Assembly (NCBI GenBank): GCA_027704905.1
Contig: CM050999.1
Span: 1,406,094 to 1,470,093 of the forward strand
DNA length: 64,000 bases
Reading direction: 5' to 3'
DNA from: Muraenolepis orangiensis
Taxonomy: Eukaryota; Chordata; Actinopteri; Gadiformes; Muraenolepididae
Positions within the stretch are counted from its first letter, which is position 1, and each line of letters begins with the position of its first letter. The notes beneath the pieces are model-generated. The model was not told the DNA's origin, searched no databases, and was given only the letters and a program-made list of their open reading frames with translations. A program made the translations under genes and the position numbers. Positions 38,401 to 50,537 of the stretch are shown in pieces.

Positions 38401-38939
38401 GACAGAAATCAAAAGATTACAACACATATCTAAATGGGGCTTGCAGGTCAGGTCGTGAGATGTAAGGGTGACATGTACATAAGGAGCAATAAGGTTTGTG
38501 TGTAAAGCAGAACAGAAACCAATATGAGGATCCACTGATGTATCAACCTCAGTGCCCAAGACGGCACGTCAGTACAATGAAGATCAAGGAACACTTCTGG
38601 CGATTTAGCAGAAAGCCAGAGGGGAACCGCTGTAGACAGACTATTGGAAGGCATCCCTGGACAGCAGCAGAGAAAGACCTCATATTACATCATATATATT
38701 TTAGAATACCACCAGGTGTAAGTGTTACCCCCACCATTAGAAAATAGTTTCAGCTTCATTCAGGGACCCCTTCCATTCAGTTAGAATTTGCGGACAGAGG
38801 CCAGGTGTGTAGCATCAGCAGGTGTAACCCTATCAGCCAATCTAATATTATGCATGCAATAGCACGTGTTTAACTTAAAGAGGGAGTCGTCATCTAAAAT
38901 ACAAACCAATAAGTAGTGCCACTATATAATTATTCAAAT

Positions 38940-39152
38940 ACTTGCTGTACAGCAAAAGGAATTTCTCTGCATTTAAGCCATCCTAGTATTAAGAGCAGCA
39001 GTCAGCTATTTATACAGCGCCCGGGGAGCAGTAAGTGTTAGGGTCTCAAGGACACCTCGACAGTTTTTTTGCTAGGAGATGCCGCGGATCCAACAAGCAA
39101 CCTTCCGGTTGTGAGGCAACTGTTCTACCTCCTGAGGTATACTGCTGCCTGT
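38940..39152 (-). mobile_element. tRNA-derived SINE in receptor C 3' region
   Basis: Reverse copy of the SINE at 45,222. The tRNA-like head has box A (TAGCTCAGGAGG-like, here TACCTCAGGAGG) and box B (GGTTGCTTGTTGGATCC), followed by the conserved ggcttaaatgcagagaaattcc part. Same position in C, D and E. Confidence 0.8.
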
Positions 39153-39368
39153 TAACTGCCACTCACATCCACCTGCTCTTACAGGTGCAGTACGTTCAGA
39201 CATCCAGCAGGTGGTGCCTTTAGGACCTGCCCTCACAGGAGCAGGGCCATCACAAGTAGAATCCTATACGACATGCAGAAAAACAATCAGACATTTTACA
39301 CTGAATGAATGAGACACATTAAAGTACACCCACTTACAAAGCCAACCCACTATCTAAATCATGCTGAT

Positions 39369-40320
39369 TTAAACTCTGGGTTGTTCATTGATGGTGCTGT
39401 ATAACTGGTCACTGTCCCTGAAAAGAAGTGAAAAAGAGATAATGAGAAGTTAGGAACTTCAGTTTATGTTACACAGATTTAGAAATGTCCTCCTCAAAGT
39501 CTCCCTTGGGTTGATGAAGTCCCACACATTGTTGAAGTTTAATTTTGGTCTAGAATTATAAAGAGATGCTTACTCAGGGACAGCGTTGGGTCTTTTAATG
39601 TTGACCAAAGAGTAAAGGACCTGCTCTTTCTGATCTGATTGGACCTGGTTCTCTGAGCAGGAAGTGTAGATGGTGGCATAGTGAAGATCATCCTGCTCTT
39701 CTATTGGTTCTCTTTGTGCTGCAGCAGCTGAGCGATTGGTCAGAAATGAGACGTTGCCATACACAGGAACAGGAAGTGACTGAGAGGACAGAAGAGTACA
39801 TTTAGTCATCCAAATCGGACAAATGGCGCAACTTGTCCAGGAGTTTCTCACAACGCTTGTATGAGGCAGTAATCTCTTAAAAATAGAACATAGCTTGATG
39901 ATTTCTCTTTGAGCTCAGCTCTTGGCCATTATATCTGCATCGTGAGAAAAGTAACAGAGCCAGCTAAAGAACGACACGTTGTTGTTGCACATGTTGTTTG
40001 GGGGCGTGGCCTCCAGGTAGCTCCAATGTTTAGGAGCATGGCCTCGGGGGGTCGCTCTACTGTTTGGAGGCGTGGCCTTGGGGTAGCTCCACTGTTTAGG
40101 GGCGTGGCCTTGGGGGTAGCTCCTCTGTTTGGGGGCGTGGCCTTGGGGTAGCTGCACTGTGTGTCTTAGTAATGGCTGTGTTAGTGAAAAATGGGTTCTT
40201 GTTGCTCACCTCCACCACGATATCTGGCCTTCCTCTCGGGACATGTGCTTTTCTGGAAGCTCTCTTTCTTCTGGTGAACAGAACATAAAGAGAAAGAAGC
40301 AGCAGAATAAATGAATGTCA

Positions 40321-40367
<47 letters not shown>

Positions 40368-40888
40368 CTCACCTCATCCAAAGGAAGAGCAGGGGGAGTA
40401 TGGTGACCAGTAGGACAGCAACGGTTCCTACTAAATATGTTGATGATGATGATGATAATGACGATGATGATGTCTCTGGAAAGCAGTGATTCAACACTTG
40501 ATTCATGTGAACTTACCATTAGAAGGATACAAAAATATCAGGACCAGAAGTAATGCAGTATTATGACCAAGAACTCAATATTTATAGGACAATGAAATGT
40601 AACACATCTCCAATTGATGAATACATATTATAAATGTGATACATGTTTAACCAGGTTGCTCACACAGCACCAAAGTTAATACAAGTGTCAACACTGGATT
40701 TCAGCCATGATTTTGCTGAGGTTTCATTCAAGAGTTTGGTTGCTCCTTTAAACAGTGATCTCTCTTAAAGGAAAAATTACCCGTCACATTAACGAACAAC
40801 AAGGTGGAATTGTGACGTCCCATTGCATTATGAGCTTGGCAGTAATAATGTCCTCCAAGCTCAGGGGTGACATGAGTGATGGTGTAGT
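39369..40888 (-). CDS. CD22/Siglec-like receptor C, 3' half (5' part in the gap)
   Basis: Minus-strand exons: last C2 domain 40,888-40,781 (partial, HYYCQAHNAIG..NSTLLFVNVTG); TM 40,475-40,373; basic tail 40,270-40,210; tyrosine exon 39,779-39,574; last exon 39,417-39,369. The tail has VYGNV (YxN, Grb2-type), LHYATI and VLYSLV (both fit the ITIM consensus I/V/L-x-Y-x-x-L/V/I) and QLYSTINKQPRV at the end. The TM exon is 103 bp, one Ser codon longer than B and E. All visible frames are open. In orientation and content it complements receptor A, which has only 5' exons. Confidence 0.87.
40324..40363. repeat. (GA)n microsatellite by the TM-exon donor of receptor C
   Basis: Shortest of the four copies of this tract (about 40 bp). 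Confidence 0.95.
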
Positions 40889-41888
40889 NNNNNNNNNNNN
40901 NNNNNNNNNNNNNNNNNNNNNNNNNNNNNNNNNNNNNNNNNNNNNNNNNNNNNNNNNNNNNNNNNNNNNNNNNNNNNNNNNNNNNNNNNNNNNNNNNNNN
41001 NNNNNNNNNNNNNNNNNNNNNNNNNNNNNNNNNNNNNNNNNNNNNNNNNNNNNNNNNNNNNNNNNNNNNNNNNNNNNNNNNNNNNNNNNNNNNNNNNNNN
41101 NNNNNNNNNNNNNNNNNNNNNNNNNNNNNNNNNNNNNNNNNNNNNNNNNNNNNNNNNNNNNNNNNNNNNNNNNNNNNNNNNNNNNNNNNNNNNNNNNNNN
41201 NNNNNNNNNNNNNNNNNNNNNNNNNNNNNNNNNNNNNNNNNNNNNNNNNNNNNNNNNNNNNNNNNNNNNNNNNNNNNNNNNNNNNNNNNNNNNNNNNNNN
41301 NNNNNNNNNNNNNNNNNNNNNNNNNNNNNNNNNNNNNNNNNNNNNNNNNNNNNNNNNNNNNNNNNNNNNNNNNNNNNNNNNNNNNNNNNNNNNNNNNNNN
41401 NNNNNNNNNNNNNNNNNNNNNNNNNNNNNNNNNNNNNNNNNNNNNNNNNNNNNNNNNNNNNNNNNNNNNNNNNNNNNNNNNNNNNNNNNNNNNNNNNNNN
41501 NNNNNNNNNNNNNNNNNNNNNNNNNNNNNNNNNNNNNNNNNNNNNNNNNNNNNNNNNNNNNNNNNNNNNNNNNNNNNNNNNNNNNNNNNNNNNNNNNNNN
41601 NNNNNNNNNNNNNNNNNNNNNNNNNNNNNNNNNNNNNNNNNNNNNNNNNNNNNNNNNNNNNNNNNNNNNNNNNNNNNNNNNNNNNNNNNNNNNNNNNNNN
41701 NNNNNNNNNNNNNNNNNNNNNNNNNNNNNNNNNNNNNNNNNNNNNNNNNNNNNNNNNNNNNNNNNNNNNNNNNNNNNNNNNNNNNNNNNNNNNNNNNNNN
41801 NNNNNNNNNNNNNNNNNNNNNNNNNNNNNNNNNNNNNNNNNNNNNNNNNNNNNNNNNNNNNNNNNNNNNNNNNNNNNNNNNNNNNNNN
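40889..41888. other. Assembly gap of exactly 1,000 N
   Basis: Separates receptor C (-) from receptor D (+), both cut inside a C2-domain exon. Placeholder length. Confidence 0.99.
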
Positions 41889-43905
41889 GCCAACCCAGCA
41901 GCTGACTACACCTGGTTCAAGGTTAATACATACAGTCTCCGCTCATACATAAACCAGGGACAACAGCTTGTCTTTGGTCCCATCCAGTCTTCACACTCTG
42001 GACAATATCTCTGTGAAGCTAAGAATGTGCTAGGGACAACGTCCTCCTCCATCTCCCTCGATGTGAAATGTGAGTAAAACACAACACAGTATAATAACAT
42101 AACACAGATGTTAAAGTCACAACCATGTCCAGATGAAGATGAACCATCATACTTCATCCCTTATTCGGTTCACTTCTCAAACGTGTTCTTTACATTATCA
42201 TTGATATAAAAGTACATCATGTTTTCCCAATGACCTCTAGACGGGCCTAAACACACATCTGTGTCATCAAGTCCCGCTGAGGACATAAAGGAGGGCAGTT
42301 CAGTGACTCTGAGCTGCAGCAGTGATGCCAACCCAGCAGCCGACTACACCTGGTTCAAGAACAACCAGCCTCTGCTCTGGGAAACACATCAACGTTATAC
42401 CTTCCCATCAGTCAGCTCTAAAGACAGAGGAGCGTACCGCTGTGAAGCACACAACAAATATGGACAGCTCAGCTCTAAATCGGTATTCATAGATGTCCAG
42501 TGTGAGTGGTCAAAAACAATCATAAATAATATTAAGAATGTTAATCGGTGATGTCTAATATGCAAACACCTTTGATATATTCGGTTTTGCAAAATGTTCC
42601 GCTGGTATTCATGTATTTCTGTATGCCTGTAAAAACCATGAACCACAGTAGTATTGTTTTAGAGAGAGTAATCTGTATTAGTAGAGACAGTATTCTGTCT
42701 CATACTGACTCTACTGTAGTGTGTGCTGTACAGTCTCATGTCTTTAGGATGAAAATGTATCTGTGTTCATAACAGACTCTCCAAGGACCCCCTGGGTGGA
42801 GGTGAGTCCCTCTGGAGACATAGAGGAGGGCAGCTCAGTGACTCTGAGCTGCAGCAGTGATGCCAACCCAGCTGCTGACTACACCTGGCTAAAGGTTGAT
42901 ACAGGGTTAATAAGTCTCAGCTCCAGATACATAAACAAGGGACAACAGCTTGTCTTTGGTCCCATCCAGTTTTCACACTCTGGACAATATCTCTGTGAAG
43001 CTAAGAATGTGCTAGGGACAACGTCCTCCTCCATCTCCCTCGATGTGAAATGTGAGTAAAACACAACACAGTATAATAACATAACACAGATGTTAAAGTC
43101 ACAACCATGTCCACATGAAGATGAACCATCATAATTCATCCTTATTCGGTTCACTTCTCAAACATGTTCTTTACATTGTCATTCATATACAAGTACATCA
43201 TGTTTTCCCAATGACCTCTAGACGGGCCAAAACACACATCTGTGTTATCAAGTCCCTCTGAGGACATAAAGGAGGGCAGTTCAGTGACTCTGAGCTGCAG
43301 CAGTGATGCCAACCCAGCAGCTGACTACACCTGGTTCAAGGAACATGAAGACTCAGTGACGCAATCAGGACAGAACTACACCATCACTAATGTCACCGCT
43401 GAGCTTGGAGGACATTATTACTGCCAAGCTCATAATGCAATCGGACGTCACAATTCCACCTTGTTGTTCGTTAATGTGACGGGTAATTGTTCCTTTAAGA
43501 GAGATCACTGTTTAAAGGAGCAACCAAACTCTTGAATGAAACCTCAGCAAAATCATGGCTGAAATCCAGTGTTGACACTTGTATTAACTTTGGTGCTGTG
43601 TGAGCACCCTGGTTAAACATGTATCACATTTATAATATGTATTCATCAATTGGAGATGTGTTACATTTCATTGTCCTATAAATATGGAGTTCTTGGTCAT
43701 TATACTGCATTACTTCTGGTCCTGATATTTTTGTATCCTTCTAATGGTAAGTTCACATGAATCAAGTGTTGATTCACTGCTTTCCAGAGACAACATCATC
43801 GCCATTATCATCATCATCATCAACATATTTAGTAGGAACCGTTGCTGTCCTACTGGTCACCATACTCCCCCTGCTCTTCCTTTGGATGAGGTGAGATATT
43901 CTTAT

Positions 43906-43978
<73 letters not shown>

Positions 43979-45002
43979 TGACATTAATTTATTCTGCTGG
44001 TTCTTTATCTTTATGTTCTGTTCACCAGAAGAAAGAGAGCTTCCAGAAAAGCACATGTCCCGAGAGGAAGGCCAGATATCGTGGTGGAGGTGAGCAACAA
44101 GAACCCATTTTTCACTAACACAGCCATTACTAAGACACACAGTGCAGCTACTCCAAGGCCACGCCCCCAAACAGTGGAGCTACCCCCAAGGCCACGCCCC
44201 TAAACAGTGGAGCTACCCCAAGGCCACGCCTCCAAACAGTGGAGCTACCCCCAAGGCCACGCCCCTAAACAGTGGAGCTACCCCTGAGGCCACGCCCCCA
44301 AACAGTAGAGCGACCCCCCGATGCCATGCTCCTAAACATTGGAGCTACCTGGAGGCCACGCCCCCAAACAACAACATGTGCAACAACAACGTGTCGTTCT
44401 TTAGCTGGCTCTGTTACTTTTCTCACGATGCAGATATAATGGCCAAAAGCTGAGCTCAAAGAGAAATCATTAAGCTATGTTCTATTTTTAAGAGATTACT
44501 GCCTCATACAAGCGTTGTGAGAAACTCCTGGACAAGTTGCGCCATTTGTCCGATTTGGATGACTAAATGTACTCTTCTGTCCTCTCAGTCACTTCCTGTT
44601 CCTGTGTATGGCAACGTCTCATTTCTGACCAATCGCTCAGCTGCTGCAGCACAAAGAGAACCAATAGAAGAGCAGGATGATCTTCACTATGCCACCATCT
44701 ACACTTCCTGCTCAGAGAACCAGGTCCAATCAGATCAGAAAGAGCAGGTCCTTTACTCTTTGGTCAACATTAAAAGACCCAACGCTGTCCCTGAGTAAGC
44801 ATCTCTTTATAATTCTAGACCAAAATTAAACTTCAACAATGTGTGAGACTTCATCAACCCAAGGGAGACTTTGAGGAGGACATTTCTAAATCTGTGTAAC
44901 ATAAACTGAAGTTCCTAACTTCTCATTATCTCTTTTTCACTTCTTCTTTTCAGGGACAGTGACCAGTTATACAGCACCATCAATAAACAACCCAGAGTTT
45001 AA
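41889..45002 (+). CDS. CD22/Siglec-like inhibitory receptor D (5' part in the gap)
   Basis: Exons: C2 41,889-42,069 (partial); C2 42,241-42,501; C2 42,776-43,051; C2 43,222-43,482; TM 43,788-43,890; basic tail 44,029-44,089; tyrosine exon 44,589-44,794; last exon 44,954-45,002. All are in phase and open. C2 domains show LSCSSDANPAADYTWF and YLCEA/YRCEA/YYCQA. The last C2 exon starts with the GPKHTSVLSSPSEDIKEG version but ends with the EHEDSVTQSGQNYTITNV version, a combination not seen in B or E. The tail keeps two ITIM-type motifs (LHYATI, VLYSLV), VYGNV and the long end QLYSTINKQPRV. At least four C2 domains remain; the signal peptide and V-set are not on this contig. Predicted type I inhibitory receptor of leukocytes. 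Confidence 0.88.
43907..43975. repeat. (TC)n microsatellite by the TM-exon donor of receptor D
   Basis: About 65 bp, starting some 16 bp after the donor. Confidence 0.95.
44150..44380. repeat. Tandem repeat cagtggagctacccccaaggccacgcccctaaa-type in receptor D intron
   Basis: About six imperfect units of roughly 32-34 bp with the core GGAGCTACCCCCAAGGCCACGCC. Counterparts: 40,005-40,155 (C), 20,425-20,515 (B) and 59,660-59,745 (E), with different copy numbers. Confidence 0.88.
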
Positions 45003-45221
45003 ATCAGCATGATTTAGATAGTGGGTTGGCTTTGTAAGTGGGTGTACTTTAATGTGTCTCATTCATTCAGTGTAAAATGTCCGATTGTTTTTCTGCATGT
45101 CGTATAGGATTCTACTTGTGATGGCCCTGCTCCTGTGAGGGCAGGTCCTAAAGGCACCACCTGCTGGATGTCTGAACGTACTGCACCTGTAAGAGCAGGT
45201 GGTTGTGAGTGGCAGTTAACA

Positions 45222-45430
45222 GGCGGCAGTATAGCTCAGGAGGTAGAACAGTTGCCTCACAACCGGAAGGTTGCTTGTTGGATCCGCGGCATCTCCTAGC
45301 AAAAAAACTGTCGAGGTGTCCTTGAGACCCTAACCCTTACTGCTCCCCGGGCGCTGTATAAATAGCTGACTGCTGCTCTTAATACTAGGATGGCTTAAAT
45401 GCAGAGAAATTCCTTTTGCTGTACAGCAAG
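45222..45430 (+). mobile_element. tRNA-derived SINE in receptor D 3' region
   Basis: GGCGGCAGTATAGCTCAGGAGGTAG (box A) and GGTTGCTTGTTGGATCC (box B), then a conserved body ending ggcttaaatgcagagaaattcc. A tRNA gene is excluded because the cloverleaf cannot be completed and the sequence continues into the SINE body. Confidence 0.82.
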
Positions 45431-46007
45431 TATTTGAATAATTATATAGTGGCACTACTTATTGGTTTGTATTTTAGATGACGACTCCCTCTTTATGTTA
45501 AACACGTGCTATCGCATGCATATATCAGATTGGCTGATAGGGTTACACCTGCTGATGCTACACACCTGGCCTCTGTCCGCAAATTCTAACTGAATGGAAG
45601 GGGTCCCTGAATGAAGCTGAAACTATTTTCTAATGGTGGGGGTCACACTTACACCTGGTGGTATACTAAAATATATAATATGATGTAATATGAGGCCTTT
45701 AAAGGCTTGTGGCTTCCCCTGATCCTATCTTTCTCTGCTGCTGTCCAGGGATGCCTTCCAATAGTCTGTCTGCAGCGGTTCCCCTCTGGCTTTCTGCTAA
45801 ATCTCCAGAAGTGTTCCTTGATCTTCATTGTACTGACGTGCCGTCTTGGGCACTGAGGTTGATACATCAGTGGATCCTCATATTGGTTTCTGTTGTTCTG
45901 CTTTACACACTAACCTTATTGCTCCATGTGTACATGTCACCCTTACATCTCACGACCTGGCCTGCATGCCCCATTTAGATATGGGTTGTAATCTTTTGAT
46001 TTCTGTC
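45431..46007 (+). other. Receptor D 3' untranslated region, nothing else recognised
   Basis: Conserved in C, D and E. A frame at 45,709-45,978 is open in D but altered by indels in the other copies, so no coding claim is made. Confidence 0.55.
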
Positions 46008-46013
46008 AATAAA
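46008..46013 (+). terminator. Poly(A) signal of receptor D
   Basis: AATAAA about 1 kb after the stop codon, preceded by ttctgtc, conserved in C and E. Confidence 0.55.
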
Positions 46014-46147
46014 AACCTGATTAACTACTATCTTTACTGTTTTGTGGTCGGTTTATGGTTGCGACGGCTTGAGGTAGTCGTAACACACTCTTCAATTATA
46101 CAAAGAATGGGATCTCACCAAGTTATGTCTAAGCTGTGAATGTTAAG

Positions 46148-46830
46148 CCACACACGGATTGTTGTTTTCTGAACCCCGGGGGGTAGTGCAGAAAGAGTCA
46201 GAGGCAAAAAGGAGTTTAGAACCCGTAGGCGTCTTTATTCAGATAAAGCTCCAAGGAATAAACTGATATGAGGTGTCAACAATCAACTATGTGTGTGTCA
46301 ATTATGGAAGTAAATAATACAATGTGTAAAGCGACTTACGTGAGTGCGAAATGGAAATCCAAACAGGGGGTGTTGTATAATGTGTTGCGGGGAGAAGGCT
46401 GAAGTCCAAAATACAAAAACATCCAGGGGTAAAATAAAAAGTAGAATAATCCAACAAAGGAATAAACGAGAAAAATAGTCCAACGAGGAAATACCAGGAA
46501 TCCACAGGAGATCAAGACAGGGTCTTCACTGGGGAACACGGAGGAGTATTGCCAGAGAGTCTCGGGTTGAACAACGGGAAAGTTCTGGCAACGAGTGACA
46601 GGGGAGCGGAGTCTAAATAATAGGGAGCCTGATTGGGAATAGGGAACAGGTGTGCTGACGTGACTACGGTCTTCTGGGACGGAGTGTTCTGGGTGTAATA
46701 ACCCCAGGTGGCAGAGAGGGGGAGGCAGAGGAGCGTGGCTGGAGAGGAGAGTCCTCTAACCATAGACCATATACCATAGAGCCAATGAGAGCTCTTAGCC
46801 TATTGGTTGAGCCCAACAACAGACTATATA
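46148..46830 (-). mobile_element. Probable solo LTR or LTR-like element downstream of receptor D
   Basis: Reverse relative of 37,512-38,269: TGTTAAGCC...TATATAACA. No target duplication found. Confidence 0.5.
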
Positions 46831-47125
46831 ACATAAATATCTTTGCGGTCAGAAGTGAAAATGGGGTCAGGGATCATGGATCAAAGAGTTGTGGAACCGC
46901 CGGGGAGACGATGTGAGGGCTGTGATGTCATTTCTGTCGGACGGTGACAATGGTGGGACTTAGAGACATGATGATGATGATGTCACGTTCCTCCTGTGGC
47001 AAGCAGGGGACCTGAGGGCCACCAATGTGTGTGTGTGTGTGTGTGTGTACTCACACTCACCAAATACAAAACCAAAAAAATGTCTCCACAAACTCCACCA
47101 CCACCACCACCACCACCATAACCAC
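46831..47125. other. Spacer upstream of LINE copy 2
   Basis: Related to 37,305-37,510 in reverse. It contains ATG (46,969-46,981), GT (47,023-47,048) and CCA (47,095-47,125) microsatellites. No gene seen. Confidence 0.6.
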
Positions 47126-50100
47126 CAAGTCAAGTCAAGTCAAGTTTATTGTCACTTCACAGTTTACAGTTTAGTATAAAGCAGTGATGTGAAATTCTTG
47201 TGTGCAATACCCGACGACAGACAGCAGTTATAAATAAGATAAAATAAAAATAGATAAAAATAGATAAAAATAGAATAAAAAATAGAATAAAAAATAGAAT
47301 AAGGAATATAAAATAAAAATAAAAAATGCAATTTATAAAATGCAAAAATCAGCACAGAAAAGAGCAATATATATATATAAATCAATGTAATAAAATATAC
47401 ATTGTTATATGTTATACGCCCTTGTTCAGCAGCCTGATGGCCTGACTGTGGAAGCTATCTCTAAGCCTATTTGTACGACACTTGATACTGCGGTATCGCC
47501 TGCCTGACGGTAATAGTGAGTAAAGTTCGTGGCTGGGGTGGGCAATGTCTTTTATAATTCTTTTGGCCTTGGCCACGCACCGCTGGTTGTAAATGTCCAG
47601 GAGGGAGGGGAGCTCACCTCCAACGATATACTGGGCCGTCCGCACCACCCTTTGAAGCGCTCTGCGCTCGAGTGCCGTGCAGTTCCCGTACCAGGCGGTG
47701 ATACACCCTGTCAGAACACTCTCGATGGTGCCGTTGTAGAATGTTCTCAGGATGCGGGGGCCCATGCTGAATTTCTTCAGACGCCTGAGAAAATACAGGC
47801 GTTGTTGGGCCTTTTCACCACGTGTGTGGTGTGCGTGGACCATGTGAGGTCCTCGGAGATGTGCACGCCGAGGAACTTGAAGCTGCTGACCCTCTCTACT
47901 GCAACGCCGTCGATGGAGATAGGGCTGTGCTCTCCCCTCTGCCTCCTGAAGTCCACGATCAGCTCCTTGGTCTTCTTGACGTTGAGGGCGAGGCTGTTCT
48001 CCTGGCACCACTGCTCCAGCGATCCGACCTCCTCCCTGTAGGCTGTCTCGTCGTCGCCGGCGATCAGGCCCATCACTGTCGTGTCGTCAGCAAACTTGAC
48101 GATGACGTTGGAGCTGTGCATAGCCATGCAGTCGTGGGTGTAGAGGGAGTAGAGGAGAGGGCTCAGCACGCATCCCTGGGGGGCTCCCGTGTTGAGGGTC
48201 AGTGGCTCTGATGTGGTGCTGCCCATCCTCACCACCTGGCGGCGGTCCGACAGGAGGTTCAGTATCCAGCTGCACATGGATGGGGGTACGCCTAGACCTC
48301 TCAGCTTGGTGTCGAGCTTGGCAGGAACTATTGTGTTGAATGCTGAGCTGTAGTCCACAAACAGCATTCGCACATAACAGTTCTTCCCCTCCAGGTGGGA
48401 AAGGGCAGTGTGGAGGGCCATGGCAATTGCGTCGTCCGTGGATCTATTTTGACGATATGCAAATTGCCATGGGTCCAGCGTGGTAGGTAACACGGAGCAA
48501 ATAAAGTCCTTGACCAACCTCTCGAAGCATTTGCTAACGATCGAGGTGAGGGCCACAGGTCTGTAGTCATTCAGGCATGTTACCTTGGTTTGTTTAGGGA
48601 CAGGCACGATGGTGGATATCTTGAAGACCGCGGGGACAACAGCCTGGGACAGGGAGAGGTTGAAGATGTCTGCAAAGACTCCTGCCAACTGGTCTGCGCA
48701 TGCTCTGAGGACGCGGCCCGGGATGTCGTCGGGGCCTGCCGCCTTACGGATGTTCAGCCGCTTAAAGGTGCGGCGCACATCCGCCTCCGAGATGCGCAGC
48801 TGGCTGGTCTCCCCAGTCGGTGCTGGCTTCGGCGGGCTGCCGTTTACGTCGAACCGAGCAAAAAATGTATTTAGCTCTCCTGGGAGGGAGGTAGAGGAGT
48901 TCTCTACACAACTGGTTCTCCCTCTGAAGTTCGTTATCTTCTGCAGCCCCTGCCACATACCCCTCGCATCGTGTTTCTTGAATTTATCTTCCACTCTGTC
49001 CTTATACTCCCGCTTGGCAGTGACGATGGTCTTACGGAGGTCGTAACGGGCTCTCGTATATTCCTCCGTATTCCCGGAACCAAAGGCGGCGTTACGCGCA
49101 TGTAGGGCAGCGCGAACATCGCCGTTAATCCACGGTTTCTGGTTGGGATATATCCGAACCGACTTGGTCGGAACAACGTCATCTATGCACTTCTTGATGA
49201 ACCCGGTGACCGACGACGCGTACTCGTTGATGTTATTGTCCGAGGCAACGCGGAACATGTGCCAGTCAGCGTGATCAAAACAATCCTGCAGCGTAGAATC
49301 TGATTGGTCCGACCAGCATTGGACCTCCCTCACAGCGATCGGTTGCTGCTTCAGTCTCTGCCTATAGGCGGGGAGTAGCTGGATAGAGCGGTGATCTGAT
49401 TTGCCGAACGGTGGGCGGAGGAGGGCCTTGTAGCCATCACGGAAGGGAGTGTAGCAGTGGTCGAGGATCCGCTCGCCCCGTGTGTTGCTCTTTATGTGTT
49501 GGTAGAACTTCGGGAGAACCTTCTTCAGGTTCGCCTTGTTGAAGTCCCCCGCTACGATGAGAGCAGCCTCGGGGTGGGCCGACTCCTGTTCGCTGATAGC
49601 CCCGTACAGTTCCTTCAGCGCTGTGTCCGTGTTGGCTTGTGGGGGAATGTAAACAGCGGTCACGGTTACCGCTGTAAACTCCCGAGGTAGCCAGTATGGA
49701 CGGCACATAAGCATCAGGTACTCCAGGTCCGGGGAACAGAAAGACTTGAGGGGATGTACATGACTTTGGTTGCACCAAGATCTGTTTATCATGAGACATA
49801 CCCCCCCTCCGCGATCTTTACCGGAGAGAGCCTTTGTTCTGTCCGCCCGGTGTACGGAAAATCCCGTCGGCTCGATAGCTGCGTCGGTAACCCCCTCCGA
49901 CATCCATGTCTCCGTAAGGCAGATAATACAATTGTCCCTAGTTTCCCGGTGGAATTGAATACGAGCCTGTAGTTCGCTTAACTTATTGTCCAGAGACTGT
50001 ACATTAGCCAGTAGAATGGTGGGTAGTGGGGGGCGATCGGATCGACATCTCAGCCTGACTAGCACGCCGGCTCGCTTCCCTCGCTTCCTCCGGCGACGCT

Positions 50101-50360
50101 TGCGCGTAATCGTGCCCAAAATGGACGGAGATAATCCAGCTGTGACTTCGGGCGGGACGTCCGAGTCGAAAGAATGAAAAAACTCCGGTAGGCGGCGAGC
50201 GACTGTCGATCTGATCTCCCAAAGTGTGCAAAAGTTATAAGTGAACTTGCTGCTAACATCCTGAACTAAAAAAGTTGCAATAAAAAGAATAAATAACAAA
50301 AAACTGCGTCGTCGTGCGGGAGCTCGCGACACGGCAGCCATCTCGTACGGCGCCATACTC
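47126..50360 (-). mobile_element. L2/Rex-like non-LTR retrotransposon, LINE copy 2
   Basis: Near-identical to LINE copy 1. The 3' end has CAAGT units at 47,126, and the element sits in a (CCA)n-rich site (flanks accaccaccac and actaccaccaccacc), so a target duplication cannot be defined. Right boundary approximate. Confidence 0.93.
47412..50356 (-). pseudogene. LINE ORF copy 2, inactivated by a 1 nt deletion
   Basis: Same 981-residue plan as LINE copy 1 from MAPYEMAAVS. A single missing T in the run at about 47,815 (ccttttcacc versus cctttttcacc) shifts the frame after the reverse transcriptase core (HTTHVVK), truncating the C-terminal part. Otherwise endonuclease and RT motifs (TETW, GDFN, SDHR, FADD) are all present. 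Confidence 0.92.
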
Positions 50361-50537
50361 CTCCTCCCACTACCACCACCACCAACACCTCCTCCTCCAC
50401 CTCCACCACCACCTCCTCTTAATGACCGCACACAGATACAAACACACAACACATGAACAACACACAGATACACACACGATACACAACACACAAACAACAC
50501 ACAGATACACACATGAAACACAACAAATGAACAGCAG

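Noticed and set aside
40755..42077. Frames bridging the second N gap
   Set aside because: Same artefact. The two sides belong to different receptors on opposite strands.
45222..45300. tRNA gene
   Set aside because: Box A and B are present, but it continues into a SINE body, recurs at three places, and does not form a normal acceptor stem.
45709..46139. Possible small gene in the receptor 3' region
   Set aside because: Frames differ by indels among C, D and E and lie before the shared poly(A) signal; better explained as 3' UTR.
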